A DNA stretch of 50,591 nt. It comes from Pokkaliibacter plantistimulans. Its GTDB lineage: Bacteria > Pseudomonadota > Gammaproteobacteria > Pseudomonadales > Balneatricaceae. Location of the stretch: positions 1 to 50,591 of the forward strand of contig NZ_LAPT01000093.1 of assembly GCF_003194385.1 (NCBI RefSeq). Direction: 5' to 3'. Within the stretch, counting starts at the first letter, position 1. Every line of letters begins with the position of its first letter. Below the pieces are notes generated by a model. The model had not been told where the DNA came from, made no database searches, and saw only the letters and a program-made list of their open reading frames with translations. Of this stretch, positions 7,600 to 15,905 are shown one piece after another. The translations under genes were made by a program, and so were the position numbers.

Positions 7600-8202
7600 T
7601 TACAGGCCAGCTTCCTTCATGACCACATCCAGCACACGCTGAGTGTATTGCTGCTTTTCGCCAACCGGTGCGACGTAATGCAGGGCCTGAGTAGCGGCCT
7701 CCAGCCCAGCCATGCGCAGCATGGCCCAGGCGGCGAGGTACTGAGAGGCCAGGCAGCCTCCGGCTGTCGCGACGTTGCCATCGATATGCAGGGGTTTTTC
7801 CAGCACGGCAATACCCGCTTCCTCTACCCAGGGCCGTGTGGTGGTGTCGGTGCAGCCCGTCAGCGACGGGATCAGCTGCAGTTTGGCCAGCAACAGGGTG
7901 CCTGAGCACTGAGCGCCAATCAGTTGTCTGGCCGGGTCGAGCTGCAAACGGCCGAGAATATCTGGTGATCTGGCAATATCGCGGGTAAATATGCCGCTAC
8001 CGAACAGCACAACATCCGCGCTGTTTGCATATTCAAGTGGCGCCTGTGCGTGTAGGGTGACGCCATTCATGGAGGTTACTTCAGCCTGCGGGCAGCACAG
8101 GCGAACCTCCCAGCCTGAGGGTTTCAGCCGATTGAGCAGGCCAAGCGCTACGAAAGAGTCCAGTTCGTTGTAGCCTTCAAAGGTCAGTATGGCGACTTTC
8201 AT
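7600..8202 (-). CDS. DJ-1/PfpI-family protein
   Basis: 200 residues with the class I glutamine amidotransferase-like fold: MKVAILTFEGYNELDSF at the N-terminus and the nucleophile elbow region IGAQCSGTLLLA with the family cysteine. The start at 8202 is chosen because the family begins with this beta strand; a frame start 66 bases upstream would add an unrelated tail. Family roles range from isonitrile hydratase to glyoxalase or stress protein, and I cannot choose. It is convergent with the EamA gene and sits downstream of the Mpo1-like gene on the same strand. Confidence 0.85.
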   Translation of the reverse strand: MKVAILTFEGYNELDSFVALGLLNRLKPSGWEVRLCCPQAEVTSMNGVTLHAQAPLEYANSADVVLFGSGIFTRDIARSPDILGRLQLDPARQLIGAQCSGTLLLAKLQLIPSLTGCTDTTTRPWVEEAGIAVLEKPLHIDGNVATAGGCLASQYLAAWAMLRMAGLEAATQALHYVAPVGEKQQYTQRVLDVVMKEAGL

Positions 8203-8306
8203 GATGAGTTCTGATGATTCCTGTCTGAGCGCTTGATGTGCGTATGCGGCGATGAGCCTGCTGCGCACCCAGCATAACCTGCATCCAGCGGACCAGGTTC
8301 ACGATC

Positions 8307-8759
8307 TCAGGTGGGAATACGTAATTGCCGCAGTATCCGCTGCATCAGCCAGGCGGGTCCAATCAGCAGAAACTGCAGATCCGTGAAAAAGGACGGGCGT
8401 TTGCCTTCCACCGCATGGCCAACAAACTGGGCAATCCACAGCACAACGAACAGGCCTGTGGCCACATAGAGCAATGGCGCGGTTGCTGACAGCCAGTGGC
8501 ATAACATCAGACACATCCCCATAAACAGACACATGGCAATGCCCAGCGGGCGTGAAAGGCGCAGGTAAAACAGGGCGGCAGGCAGAGTCGCCAGGGTGGC
8601 CCAGTTCATCTCGGTTTGCTGCCAGGGGGTAGGCAGGCTCCACAACAGGGCAACCACGCAGAAGAAAATACCCGGAACTGCCATCCAGTGGATCAGTTTA
8701 TTTGTCGGATGTTGGTGGCTTTCGCCATACAGAGACATCCATTGGGTCAAGCTGCGCAT
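8307..8759 (-). CDS. Mpo1-like (DUF962) membrane protein
   Basis: 150 residues, about four transmembrane helices. It shows the two family blocks: an N-terminal SLYGESHQHPTNKLIHW and a C-terminal AQFVGHAVEGKRPSFF followed by LIGPAWLM. In yeast the homologue Mpo1 is an iron-dependent dioxygenase that alpha-oxidises 2-hydroxy fatty acids; the conserved histidines of both blocks are present here. The bacterial role is not established. It is divergent from the thiolase gene, with a LiuR-like site between them at 8838. Confidence 0.85.
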   Translation of the reverse strand: MRSLTQWMSLYGESHQHPTNKLIHWMAVPGIFFCVVALLWSLPTPWQQTEMNWATLATLPAALFYLRLSRPLGIAMCLFMGMCLMLCHWLSATAPLLYVATGLFVVLWIAQFVGHAVEGKRPSFFTDLQFLLIGPAWLMQRILRQLRIPT

Positions 8760-8837
8760 GGTGCTGTCCTTTTAGTGAATGTTGTTTTGTTATAAAGCAA
8801 GTATGAAAAGGCTGCCAGCATGACATGTAAATATTAA

Positions 8838-8855
8838 GTTGACCTTTACGTAAAG
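8838..8855 (+). promoter_or_regulatory. LiuR-type operator of the thiolase promoter
   Basis: GTTGACCTTTACGTAAAG; the inner ACCTTTACGTAAAGGT is a perfect palindrome (8842-8857). TTGACC can serve as -35. It lies about 80 bp upstream of the thiolase start and also upstream of the divergent Mpo1-like gene. Confidence 0.72.
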
Positions 8856-8933
8856 GTGATGTGTTGCTAGCGTAGTGCCCCACACCGGCCCGATCACACA
8901 TCCGGGTGCAATGACAAGATAAGGAGAACAACG

Positions 8934-10136
8934 ATGTCATCCACTGAGCATATCAACCCGACCACCGATATTGTCGTCGTGGCAGCCAGTCGTACTCCCA
9001 TGGGTGGTTTCCAGGGCAGTTTGAGTTCGCTTAAAGCCACGGAGCTGGGCAGTGTTGCCATTCGACATGCACTGCAGGCTTCTGGCTTGCCTGCGGAAGT
9101 CGTCGATGAGGTTGTGATGGGCTGTGTCCTGCCTGCAGGTTTGGGTCAGGCACCGGCGCGTCAGGCATCACGTGGTGCCGGTTTACCCGATCATGTTGGC
9201 TGTACCACGGTCAACAAGATGTGTGGCTCAGGCATGAAAGCCGTCATGATGGCGATGGACCAGATTCGTGCCGGTGAGGCGCGCATTATGGTGGCAGGCG
9301 GGATGGAGTCCATGAGCAATGCCCCCTACCTGCTGCCGAAAGCGCGTGCCGGCCTGCGGATGGGCCATCAACAGGTGATTGATCATATGTTCTTTGATGG
9401 CCTTGAGGATGCCTATGAAGGTGGGTTGATGGGCGTGTTTGCGCAACAGGCGGCTGACCGCTTTCAGGTAACCCGTGAAGAGATGGATGCGTTTGCCATC
9501 AACTCCCTGCGCAAAGCCCAGACGGCGACAGAGCAGGGGTGGCTGAACAGTGAGATGGCTCCGGTCAGCATTCAGAGCCGAAAAGGCGAAGAGCAGGTAA
9601 CTCAGGATGAGCAGCCCTTCAAAGCCAACATCGACAAGATCCCCACCCTCAAACCCGCGTTTGCCAGAGATGGCAGTGTCACTGCGGCGAATTCCAGCTC
9701 CATTTCCGACGGTGCTTCTGCGTTGCTGCTGATGTCAGCGGCAGAGGCCGAACAGCGCGGCTTGCAACCACTGGCGCGGCTGCTGGCGCACAGCACTCAT
9801 GCCCAGCTGCCCGCTGAGTTCACGCTGGCTCCCATCGGTGCCATCGATAAAGTCTTGAAGAAGGCCGGCTGGGATAAATCGTCGGTCGATCTGTTTGAAA
9901 TCAACGAGGCTTTTGCCGTGGTTACCATGCTGGCGATACGCCAGCTGGAGCTGGATGAAAGCAGAGTCAACATCTTTGGCGGTGCCTGTGCACAGGGGCA
10001 CCCTATTGGTTCATCAGGCTCGCGCATTCTGGTGACCCTGATCCATGCGCTGCGGCAAAAAGGGCTTAAAAGAGGCATTGCCTCACTCTGTATCGGCGGC
10101 GGCGAGGCCACGGCGGTGGCGGTTGAAGTGCTATGA
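8934..10136 (+). CDS. Acetyl-CoA C-acetyltransferase (thiolase)
   Basis: Splits acetoacetyl-CoA into two acetyl-CoA, the last step of leucine and ketone-body breakdown. 400 residues, full length. Catalytic residues are in place: Cys97 in NKMCGSGMKAV, the NEAFAV motif, His356 in GHPIGSSG and Cys386 in SLCIGGGEA. AAGGAG lies upstream of the ATG. A LiuR-like operator in the promoter ties it to the liu operon, although it is transcribed alone from the opposite strand. AtoB/PhaA-type specificity is likely, but biosynthetic use cannot be excluded. Confidence 0.93.
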   Translation: MSSTEHINPTTDIVVVAASRTPMGGFQGSLSSLKATELGSVAIRHALQASGLPAEVVDEVVMGCVLPAGLGQAPARQASRGAGLPDHVGCTTVNKMCGSGMKAVMMAMDQIRAGEARIMVAGGMESMSNAPYLLPKARAGLRMGHQQVIDHMFFDGLEDAYEGGLMGVFAQQAADRFQVTREEMDAFAINSLRKAQTATEQGWLNSEMAPVSIQSRKGEEQVTQDEQPFKANIDKIPTLKPAFARDGSVTAANSSSISDGASALLLMSAAEAEQRGLQPLARLLAHSTHAQLPAEFTLAPIGAIDKVLKKAGWDKSSVDLFEINEAFAVVTMLAIRQLELDESRVNIFGGACAQGHPIGSSGSRILVTLIHALRQKGLKRGIASLCIGGGEATAVAVEVL

Positions 10137-10170
10137 CCCTGTGCTGAGGGGCATTTCAGACGGAAAGTGC

Positions 10171-10268
10171 TGATGACACTGCTCTGATGACACTGCTCTG
10201 ATGACACTGCTCTGATGAAAAGCACTGATGAAGAAAGCACTGATGAAGAAAGCACTGATGAAACAGCA
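10171..10268. repeat. Compound short tandem repeat based on TGATGA
   Basis: Three perfect copies of TGATGACACTGCTC (10171-10212), then TGATGAAAAGCAC, two copies of TGATGAAGAAAGCAC (10226-10255) and a partial TGATGAAACAGC. TGATGA recurs every 13-15 bp. It lies just after the thiolase stop codon and is not part of a gene. Units are directly adjacent without spacers, so it is not CRISPR. Confidence 0.9.
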
Positions 10269-10332
10269 GCGAGGCGCAATTTTGTTCAATAAATCCTGCT
10301 GAGCCTCACGCACACTGCCAGCTGAACTCCTG

Positions 10333-10348
10333 GAACGTGAACACGTTC
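10333..10348. promoter_or_regulatory. Perfect palindrome upstream of LysE gene
   Basis: GAACGTGAACACGTTC, 7-bp arms around AA, 22 bp before the LysE start. It could be an operator, but it also matches the terminal motif of the dispersed element at 206-372. Confidence 0.4.
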
Positions 10349-10369
10349 TGACAATAAGAAGGTTTCCTC

Positions 10370-10981
10370 ATGCTGGCAGTGATTTTTTCCATGTCCATGT
10401 TTGCGCTGGTCGGGGCCATTACCCCCGGCCCGGTCAATATGCTGGCGACCAGCTACGGTGCGCGTTTCGGCTTCTGGCGGGCGCTTCCTCATGTACTGGG
10501 TGCCAGCCTCGGCTACGCCCTGTTGCTGCTGGTGCTGGGAGCAGGGGCTGATCAGGTGATTGCCCGTATCGGCTGGTTGCAGTCGGGTATCCAATGGGCA
10601 GGTGCGCTGTTTCTGCTCTATCTGGCCTTGCGCATCATTCTGGCACCCGTAGGCGGGCCGGTAGCAGAAGGCGACTGCAACGGTCAGCCGGGTATCTGGC
10701 AGGGGGCGCTGTGTCAGTGGCTCAACCCGAAAGCCTGGTTGTTCGGGCTGTCCGGTATTGGGTTGTTTGTCAGCAGTGCCGGGGCCTTGCCCTCCGGTCT
10801 TTATGTCTTCAGCACCGTGTCCTTTCTGGTATGCTGCTTTTCCGTCGGTTGCTGGGCTGCCATGGGGCAGGTCATCAGCCGCCACTTGCATAACGCCCTG
10901 CGTCAGCGCTGTTTCAATGTGCTGATGGGCTCAGTGCTGGTACTGACCGTCGCCCTGGCGGGCATCAAGGCCAGCTTGTGA
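10370..10981 (+). CDS. LysE/RhtB-family exporter
   Basis: 203-residue membrane protein with about six hydrophobic segments. LysE family marks are the N-terminal GAITPGPVNMLATSYGARFGF and the middle motif CQWLNPKAW. Such proteins export amino acids or related compounds. AGAAGG lies upstream of the ATG. The gene is followed directly by an AraC regulator on the same strand, and an equivalent LysE gene in the next pair comes after its regulator. Substrate unknown. Confidence 0.9.
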   Translation: MLAVIFSMSMFALVGAITPGPVNMLATSYGARFGFWRALPHVLGASLGYALLLLVLGAGADQVIARIGWLQSGIQWAGALFLLYLALRIILAPVGGPVAEGDCNGQPGIWQGALCQWLNPKAWLFGLSGIGLFVSSAGALPSGLYVFSTVSFLVCCFSVGCWAAMGQVISRHLHNALRQRCFNVLMGSVLVLTVALAGIKASL

Positions 10982-11010
10982 AGGCAGGCGGTAGTCAGAG
11001 GTTAGCGAGC

Positions 11011-11826
11011 ATGCAGCAACAGCCAGAGGTGTTTTTCCGTCGCAATGGGGTGCTGCCCTATGTGGAAATGCGCAGTGCCCGCTACTTCTCGGCGTGTTAC
11101 GACACCCACAGCCATCCTGAATTTTCGTTTGGCGTCGTTGACGGCGGTTACGGTCATTACGTCAATAAAGATCGGGAAATGCTGACTCAGCGTGGCAGTA
11201 CAGTGCTGATCAACCCTGATGAACCTCACTCCTGTAATCCGGCGCAGGCGCCCACCTGGTCCTATCGCATGCTGTTTGTCGATACCGCATGGATGGCTGA
11301 CCTGCAGCGCAGCATGTTCGGTGCATTCCGCGGCGAGTTTGTGCCCTTTGTCCGGCCTATGGTCGATGATCCGGCGACCTATCAGCATTTTGATCAGCTG
11401 TTTTGTGCACTGCTGAATGAAGACGACGCCATGGCTGCGGAAGAAACGCTGATCGGATTTATCCAGCAGCAGTTCCAGCCGCTACTGGCCAGCGAGCCAC
11501 GGTTTGACAGCGGGCAGATGAAGCAGGCCAAGGCTGTGATACTGGACCGGCTGCAGGACAACCTGTCCATTGACGAACTGGCGGCTGAAGTCGGGCTGAG
11601 CCCCTATCATCTGATTCGCAGTTTTCGCGCCGCCTATGGCCAGACACCTCACGCCTTTCTGCTTGATCAGCGGATCAACCGCGCCAAGCCGTTGCTGCAG
11701 CAGGGGCAGGCCATTGCGGATGTTGCCCAGGCGCTGGGGTTTGCCGACCAAAGCCACTTCCAGCGTCATTTCAAACGCCGCATCGCGGTCACTCCCCGCC
11801 AATATCAGGCCTGCTTTGTTCGCTGA
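11011..11826 (+). CDS. AraC-family regulator paired with LysE exporter
   Basis: 271 residues with an N-terminal cupin-like ligand domain (DTHSHPEFSFGVVDGGYGHY, NPDEPHSCNP) and a C-terminal AraC HTH (about 170-271) with LSIDELAAEVGLSPYHLIRSF and a second helix pair ending FKRRIAVTPRQYQ. The start at 11011 has AGAGG upstream. A GTG at 10978 overlapping the LysE stop would add 11 residues and cannot be ruled out. Co-transcription with the exporter at 10370 is likely, with the regulator sensing its substrate; this is inference. Confidence 0.88.
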   Translation: MQQQPEVFFRRNGVLPYVEMRSARYFSACYDTHSHPEFSFGVVDGGYGHYVNKDREMLTQRGSTVLINPDEPHSCNPAQAPTWSYRMLFVDTAWMADLQRSMFGAFRGEFVPFVRPMVDDPATYQHFDQLFCALLNEDDAMAAEETLIGFIQQQFQPLLASEPRFDSGQMKQAKAVILDRLQDNLSIDELAAEVGLSPYHLIRSFRAAYGQTPHAFLLDQRINRAKPLLQQGQAIADVAQALGFADQSHFQRHFKRRIAVTPRQYQACFVR

Positions 11827-12104
11827 TCAATAAGCCTGACCATCTGCTGTCAGTCTTTCCACCATGGCCATGGTGAATCGCGTATATCAAAAGCAGCTAT
11901 GCGTTTCGGGCATACAGGGGGCGATGTGGACAGGGAGTATCCGGCAGCAGAGCAAAGCACGCTTTGCCATGCAGAAGGTGGAAAAAGAGGCTCGTTCACC
12001 GCAGTTTTTTACAAGCCGACGGTGCCTGAGCGGAGTAGACTGTTGAAGCGCCAATACATCATGGTGTCTGCCATTCCGGTTTCAGCAGTGACGTTCTTGC
12101 CCTC

Positions 12105-12971
12105 ATGACCAGCATCCTTCTCCCTGACTCGACCAAGCCTGCGATCCAGCATCAGCTGATGGATACCCTGCCGGGTGTTGAGCTGGTGCGTGCCTATTAC
12201 CAGGGGTTTGAGTTTGAGCCCCATGTGCATGAAGACTTCCATATCGGTATCTGTGATTTCGGTGCGCAGGACTTCATGCACAAGGGCAGCCGCTATGTGC
12301 TGGCACCACAGCGCCTGTCGCTGATCAATCCGGATGATGTGCATGACGGCAAAGGTGCTGTCACGGGGAACTATCAGGTTCGCTGTCTGCGGGTCAGTGC
12401 TGACTGTATTGCGCGTGTCGCTGAGCTGCAGGGGCAGCCCAACCGCAAGATTTTCTTCAGGGGGCCGGATATTGCGGACCCCTTCCTCTACAACGGTTTA
12501 CTGCAACTGCACCGGGCGATGGAGAGGCCCGGTGTGGAGCCGCTGGCGACCGATACCCAGCTGATGCTGGTGCTGTCTCACCTGATTCAGCGCTATGCCG
12601 ATTCACCTCAGGGCGAGTCTGAGCGAAGTGGCAAGGGCAGCAAGCAGTTCAGTACGCTGCAACGCCAGCAACTGAAGGACTACCTGCTGGCCGACATCTG
12701 CAACAAGCATCGTCTGGCTGATCTCGCCGCCCTGTTCAATCTGAGTGAGTATCAGTTTTTGCGACGCTTCCGCCAGAGCATTGGCATGACGCCCCATGCC
12801 TACTTGCTGGCATTAAGGGTAGATTGCGCCCGCCGCAGCCTGATGCAGGGCAAGACAGTCAGTGAGGCGGCGGTGGAGGCTGGTTTTTATGATCAGAGCC
12901 ATCTGGTGCATGCCTTCAAGCGCCGTTACGACCTGACGCCTTCCGCCTATCAGCAGCAGGTCTGGCGCTGA
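12105..12971 (+). CDS. AraC-family regulator, second LysE pair
   Basis: 288 residues, same architecture as the regulator at 11011: cupin-like sensor with EPHVHEDFHIGI and SLINPDDVHDG, then an HTH domain with HRLADLAALFNLSEYQFLRRF and DQSHLVHAFKRRYDLTPSAYQ. The two regulators appear distantly paralogous. It precedes a LysE gene 147 bp downstream on the same strand. The 278-bp gap before it contains only short, unconvincing frames. Confidence 0.88.
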   Translation: MTSILLPDSTKPAIQHQLMDTLPGVELVRAYYQGFEFEPHVHEDFHIGICDFGAQDFMHKGSRYVLAPQRLSLINPDDVHDGKGAVTGNYQVRCLRVSADCIARVAELQGQPNRKIFFRGPDIADPFLYNGLLQLHRAMERPGVEPLATDTQLMLVLSHLIQRYADSPQGESERSGKGSKQFSTLQRQQLKDYLLADICNKHRLADLAALFNLSEYQFLRRFRQSIGMTPHAYLLALRVDCARRSLMQGKTVSEAAVEAGFYDQSHLVHAFKRRYDLTPSAYQQQVWR

Positions 12972-13118
12972 CGACTTGTTCACGATCAGCTGTACACCGG
13001 CCATACAAACACTGGCGTATGGCTATCCGAACTGCATTTTTTTACAAGCTGGCTGTTTTCGGAATCGCTAATCTGATGGCAATCCCGATTCTCATGAATT
13101 GCTTGTCAGGTATTTGCC

Positions 13119-13769
13119 ATGTCTTTCGCGTCGTTACTGTTCACTCTTGGCTGCGTGCACTTTGCTGCACTGGTGGCCCCCGGCCCCGATTTCGCCCTGA
13201 TGCTGCGCGCCAGTACTCTGGGAGGGCGTCGTCATGCGTTCCTGCTGGCGCTGGGTCTTTCCACCGCCATCATGATGCATACTGCCATCGTGACCTTTGC
13301 CGCCAGTGCATTGCAGCAGGTGCTGCCCGGTATCATGCGCGTGTTGCCCTGGCTGGCAGCGGCCTGGCTCGGCTGGCTGGGCTGGAGTTGCCTGCGGGCT
13401 GCCTGGCAGTTTCAGCCCGCGCAGGGCGAGGCCACGGCCACCGGTGACAATGCCCGACAACTGGGCAATGGCTGGTGGACTGGCTTTGCCACCAACGTGC
13501 TTAACCCCAAAGCCTATGTCTATTTCTTCAGTGTGATTGCCGGGATGCTGCCTGCGGTCAGCCCATTACAGTTCAAGCTGTCACTGGTGGCGCTGTTTTT
13601 TGTGCTGGCACTGGGCTGGTTTGGCTTTCTCGGCTGGGCGCTGAACATCCCGCGTTTACGCAACTGGCTGATGAGCCATGAGCGCGGCACACTGTACTTC
13701 ACCGGCGCCATCCTGACGGTCTTTTCGCTACTGCTGGTGGCGCAGGGTGTGGCGCGCTGGAGTTTGTAG
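13119..13769 (+). CDS. LysE/RhtB-family exporter, second pair
   Basis: 216 residues with six predicted membrane segments, N-terminal LVAPGPDFALMLRASTLGGRR and middle motif NVLNPKAYVYFFSV, both typical of LysE exporters. It is only distantly like the exporter at 10370. The AraC gene just upstream is the likely regulator. The approximately 220 bp after its stop is AT-rich with no clear terminator hairpin before the next operon. Confidence 0.9.
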   Translation: MSFASLLFTLGCVHFAALVAPGPDFALMLRASTLGGRRHAFLLALGLSTAIMMHTAIVTFAASALQQVLPGIMRVLPWLAAAWLGWLGWSCLRAAWQFQPAQGEATATGDNARQLGNGWWTGFATNVLNPKAYVYFFSVIAGMLPAVSPLQFKLSLVALFFVLALGWFGFLGWALNIPRLRNWLMSHERGTLYFTGAILTVFSLLLVAQGVARWSL

Positions 13770-13990
13770 CGAATCTGCTTCAATGTCATAAAATGTATAT
13801 TTATTTGTATAATTGTGTATTTGTGTATAGAGTGGCGGATTCGTCAGGCAGGTTCGCAGCGGAGTGGCTGCTGAAATGACCTGATGTTCCAACCCGGTGT
13901 TGAGCATTGTCGTCATGTTGGTCAACGAGGCGATCTGAGTGTTGGAAAAGGAATGTATTTGGACATTGGAGTTGATATAGGGAGGTAGTG

Positions 13991-15685
13991 ATGTCGTCCA
14001 CATCAGCCGCTAAGCGCAGTAAAAATAGTGAAATTAAAGACGTTTTAGTCCGCGCCAAACAAACTGCAGGGGTTGCTGCCAAGCCTGCCGGGCGAACTTC
14101 TCAGCATACTGAAGAGCTGGCAAACCCCTTTACAGATATACAGTCCAATACCTTCTATAAAATCATCCTGAATCCTGACCTCAGCCCGACGGAGCGCAAG
14201 GAAGCGGTAGCCAGGGCGTTGACGTTTACCCATGACAAGATTGAATCCAGTACTCGATTGGACGAGTTCAATCAATTCAAGGAATACCTTCAGCACGAGC
14301 GCAAACGCATGGCCAAGGAGATTATTTCCTTGACCGATACCGATGCCTTCTCTGAATTGAAGGCCGTCTACGATGAAATCAATCGTGCCCTGTTGTCATT
14401 TGAGTCAAAAATAACGCCTCTTACCGACATTGTGGATGCGGTCTATACCCTGCGTATGGATGGGGTTACCTTCGATGTGTTCCGCGAAATCGCCAATGAC
14501 AAGGAAAAAGAGGCCGAGTTGCTGGCATTACAGCTGCAGCAGTCCGCTGAGCTGGAGCGACTAACACAGAGTATCGAGGAAATGCGTCGCCAGGTTGCCA
14601 TTCTTGGTGAAGACAAGGGCTGGTTTGGATTCGGTAATGTGCGTCGCAGCTCGCGGGAAAAAATCGCCCTGCTGCAACTTGACATACAGGAGCTGACACA
14701 GGAGCTGCAGGAATTGACGCAGCAGATTGAAGCTACTCCCAAAGCTTTTGTTGCACACACCGAGCTGGCTGAATACCGTGATCAGAAGGCCAAGCTTCGC
14801 GAGCTGCTGGATATCAGCTCTGATCAGCACATCCAGCGGCAGCGGGATTTGGTCAGTGCGGCTCAGGAGTTTATTAACACTACGGAGACGCGCGTTGGCA
14901 TCGTATCTCAGCACTTTGATCAGATGAACGGACAGATTGCCAATCTAAGCGAAGCCAATTACTCCATGCGTGAAATTTACGCCATCATCAACGATGCGAC
15001 CAAGGATGCCGAACGTTCCAATGAGAACATTCGTGAAACGCTGCAGCCTGGCAGCGTCGATGAAGGTGATATTGAAAAGATGGCGCGTGAACGCTCCAAG
15101 CGCGACCTGGAAGGTCACATCAAGGCACTGGGCACCTCGTCTGTCGACACCACCACGGTACTGGCAGAACTGACCACCTCCAGTCATCGCATTAAGTCCA
15201 TGCAGGATGCCAATGAGCAACAGATTAGCAAGACGCGTCAGCTACACAGTTCGGGCGTTGCGGGTGTAGCGGATCAACTTAGCACGGTATTGCAAGCGGT
15301 ATCGTCAGCTGCGCTGGGCGAGTCTTCGGAGATGGCTCGTATGTCACTGGAGCGTATGCAGCAAACCACTAATGACCTGGGCCAGAAGGAGGTTATCCGT
15401 GTTGCTCTTGGTTCCAAGGAGATCAACTCCGAGCTGGCGAAAGCCCTGGAGGATCTGGAGCAATATGGCCAGGTGGTGGAAGCGGCCACCAGCATTACTC
15501 GTCAGGGGCTGGAGGAAACGAAGGAGTTACTTGGCCGCCTGGAAGATACTGCAAGGGGTGTGCAGAACACCGTACGTGACTCCTTTGCGGTGGCCGCCGA
15601 TGTAACCGCAGGAAAATATGATGGGGAGACTGCTGGAGAACCCGTCAGCGACATCAAATCAACCGGTAATCCGTTTAATTTCTGA
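13991..15685 (+). CDS. Coiled-coil protein of unknown function, first gene of ClpB-like operon
   Basis: 564 residues, soluble, without signal peptide or membrane segment. After a basic, low-complexity N-terminus comes a segment NPFTDIQSNTFYKIIL and then long heptad-rich helices (about 90-330), for instance LQLDIQELTQELQELTQQIE, and a helical C-terminal half ending NPFNF. GGAGG sits 5 bases before the ATG at 13991; a GTG one codon earlier is less likely. I do not recognise the family. Its general helical build resembles TelA-like proteins but I see no diagnostic motif. It is followed by a ClpB-like AAA+ gene and a membrane-protein gene, so it may be a substrate, adaptor or scaffold for that AAA+ machine. 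Confidence 0.8.
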   Translation: MSSTSAAKRSKNSEIKDVLVRAKQTAGVAAKPAGRTSQHTEELANPFTDIQSNTFYKIILNPDLSPTERKEAVARALTFTHDKIESSTRLDEFNQFKEYLQHERKRMAKEIISLTDTDAFSELKAVYDEINRALLSFESKITPLTDIVDAVYTLRMDGVTFDVFREIANDKEKEAELLALQLQQSAELERLTQSIEEMRRQVAILGEDKGWFGFGNVRRSSREKIALLQLDIQELTQELQELTQQIEATPKAFVAHTELAEYRDQKAKLRELLDISSDQHIQRQRDLVSAAQEFINTTETRVGIVSQHFDQMNGQIANLSEANYSMREIYAIINDATKDAERSNENIRETLQPGSVDEGDIEKMARERSKRDLEGHIKALGTSSVDTTTVLAELTTSSHRIKSMQDANEQQISKTRQLHSSGVAGVADQLSTVLQAVSSAALGESSEMARMSLERMQQTTNDLGQKEVIRVALGSKEINSELAKALEDLEQYGQVVEAATSITRQGLEETKELLGRLEDTARGVQNTVRDSFAVAADVTAGKYDGETAGEPVSDIKSTGNPFNF

Positions 15686-15905
15686 TAGACCTCCAGTCGG
15701 GAAGTCTATTGGATCAAACGTTGAGCCGACGCAGAAATGCAAATCAGATAGCAGGTTTGCGAATTCACTATCACGTGAGCCAAGAGGCCGCCTTTACCAT
15801 TCTGATTGATCACCCCCAACTGGCTCCTGGCCAGGATGGAATGCTTTCATCCTGGCTGTCTTCCGTTGCACTTTGTGTGCAGTGACGCTTATGGATGAGA
15901 AAGCT

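Noticed and set aside
10171-10268. CRISPR-like array
   Set aside because: Repeat units are adjacent with no unique spacers, and no cas genes are present.
11864-12108. Two overlapping short frames between the AraC genes
   Set aside because: No conserved motif, overlapping each other in different frames, and close to the next gene's promoter region.
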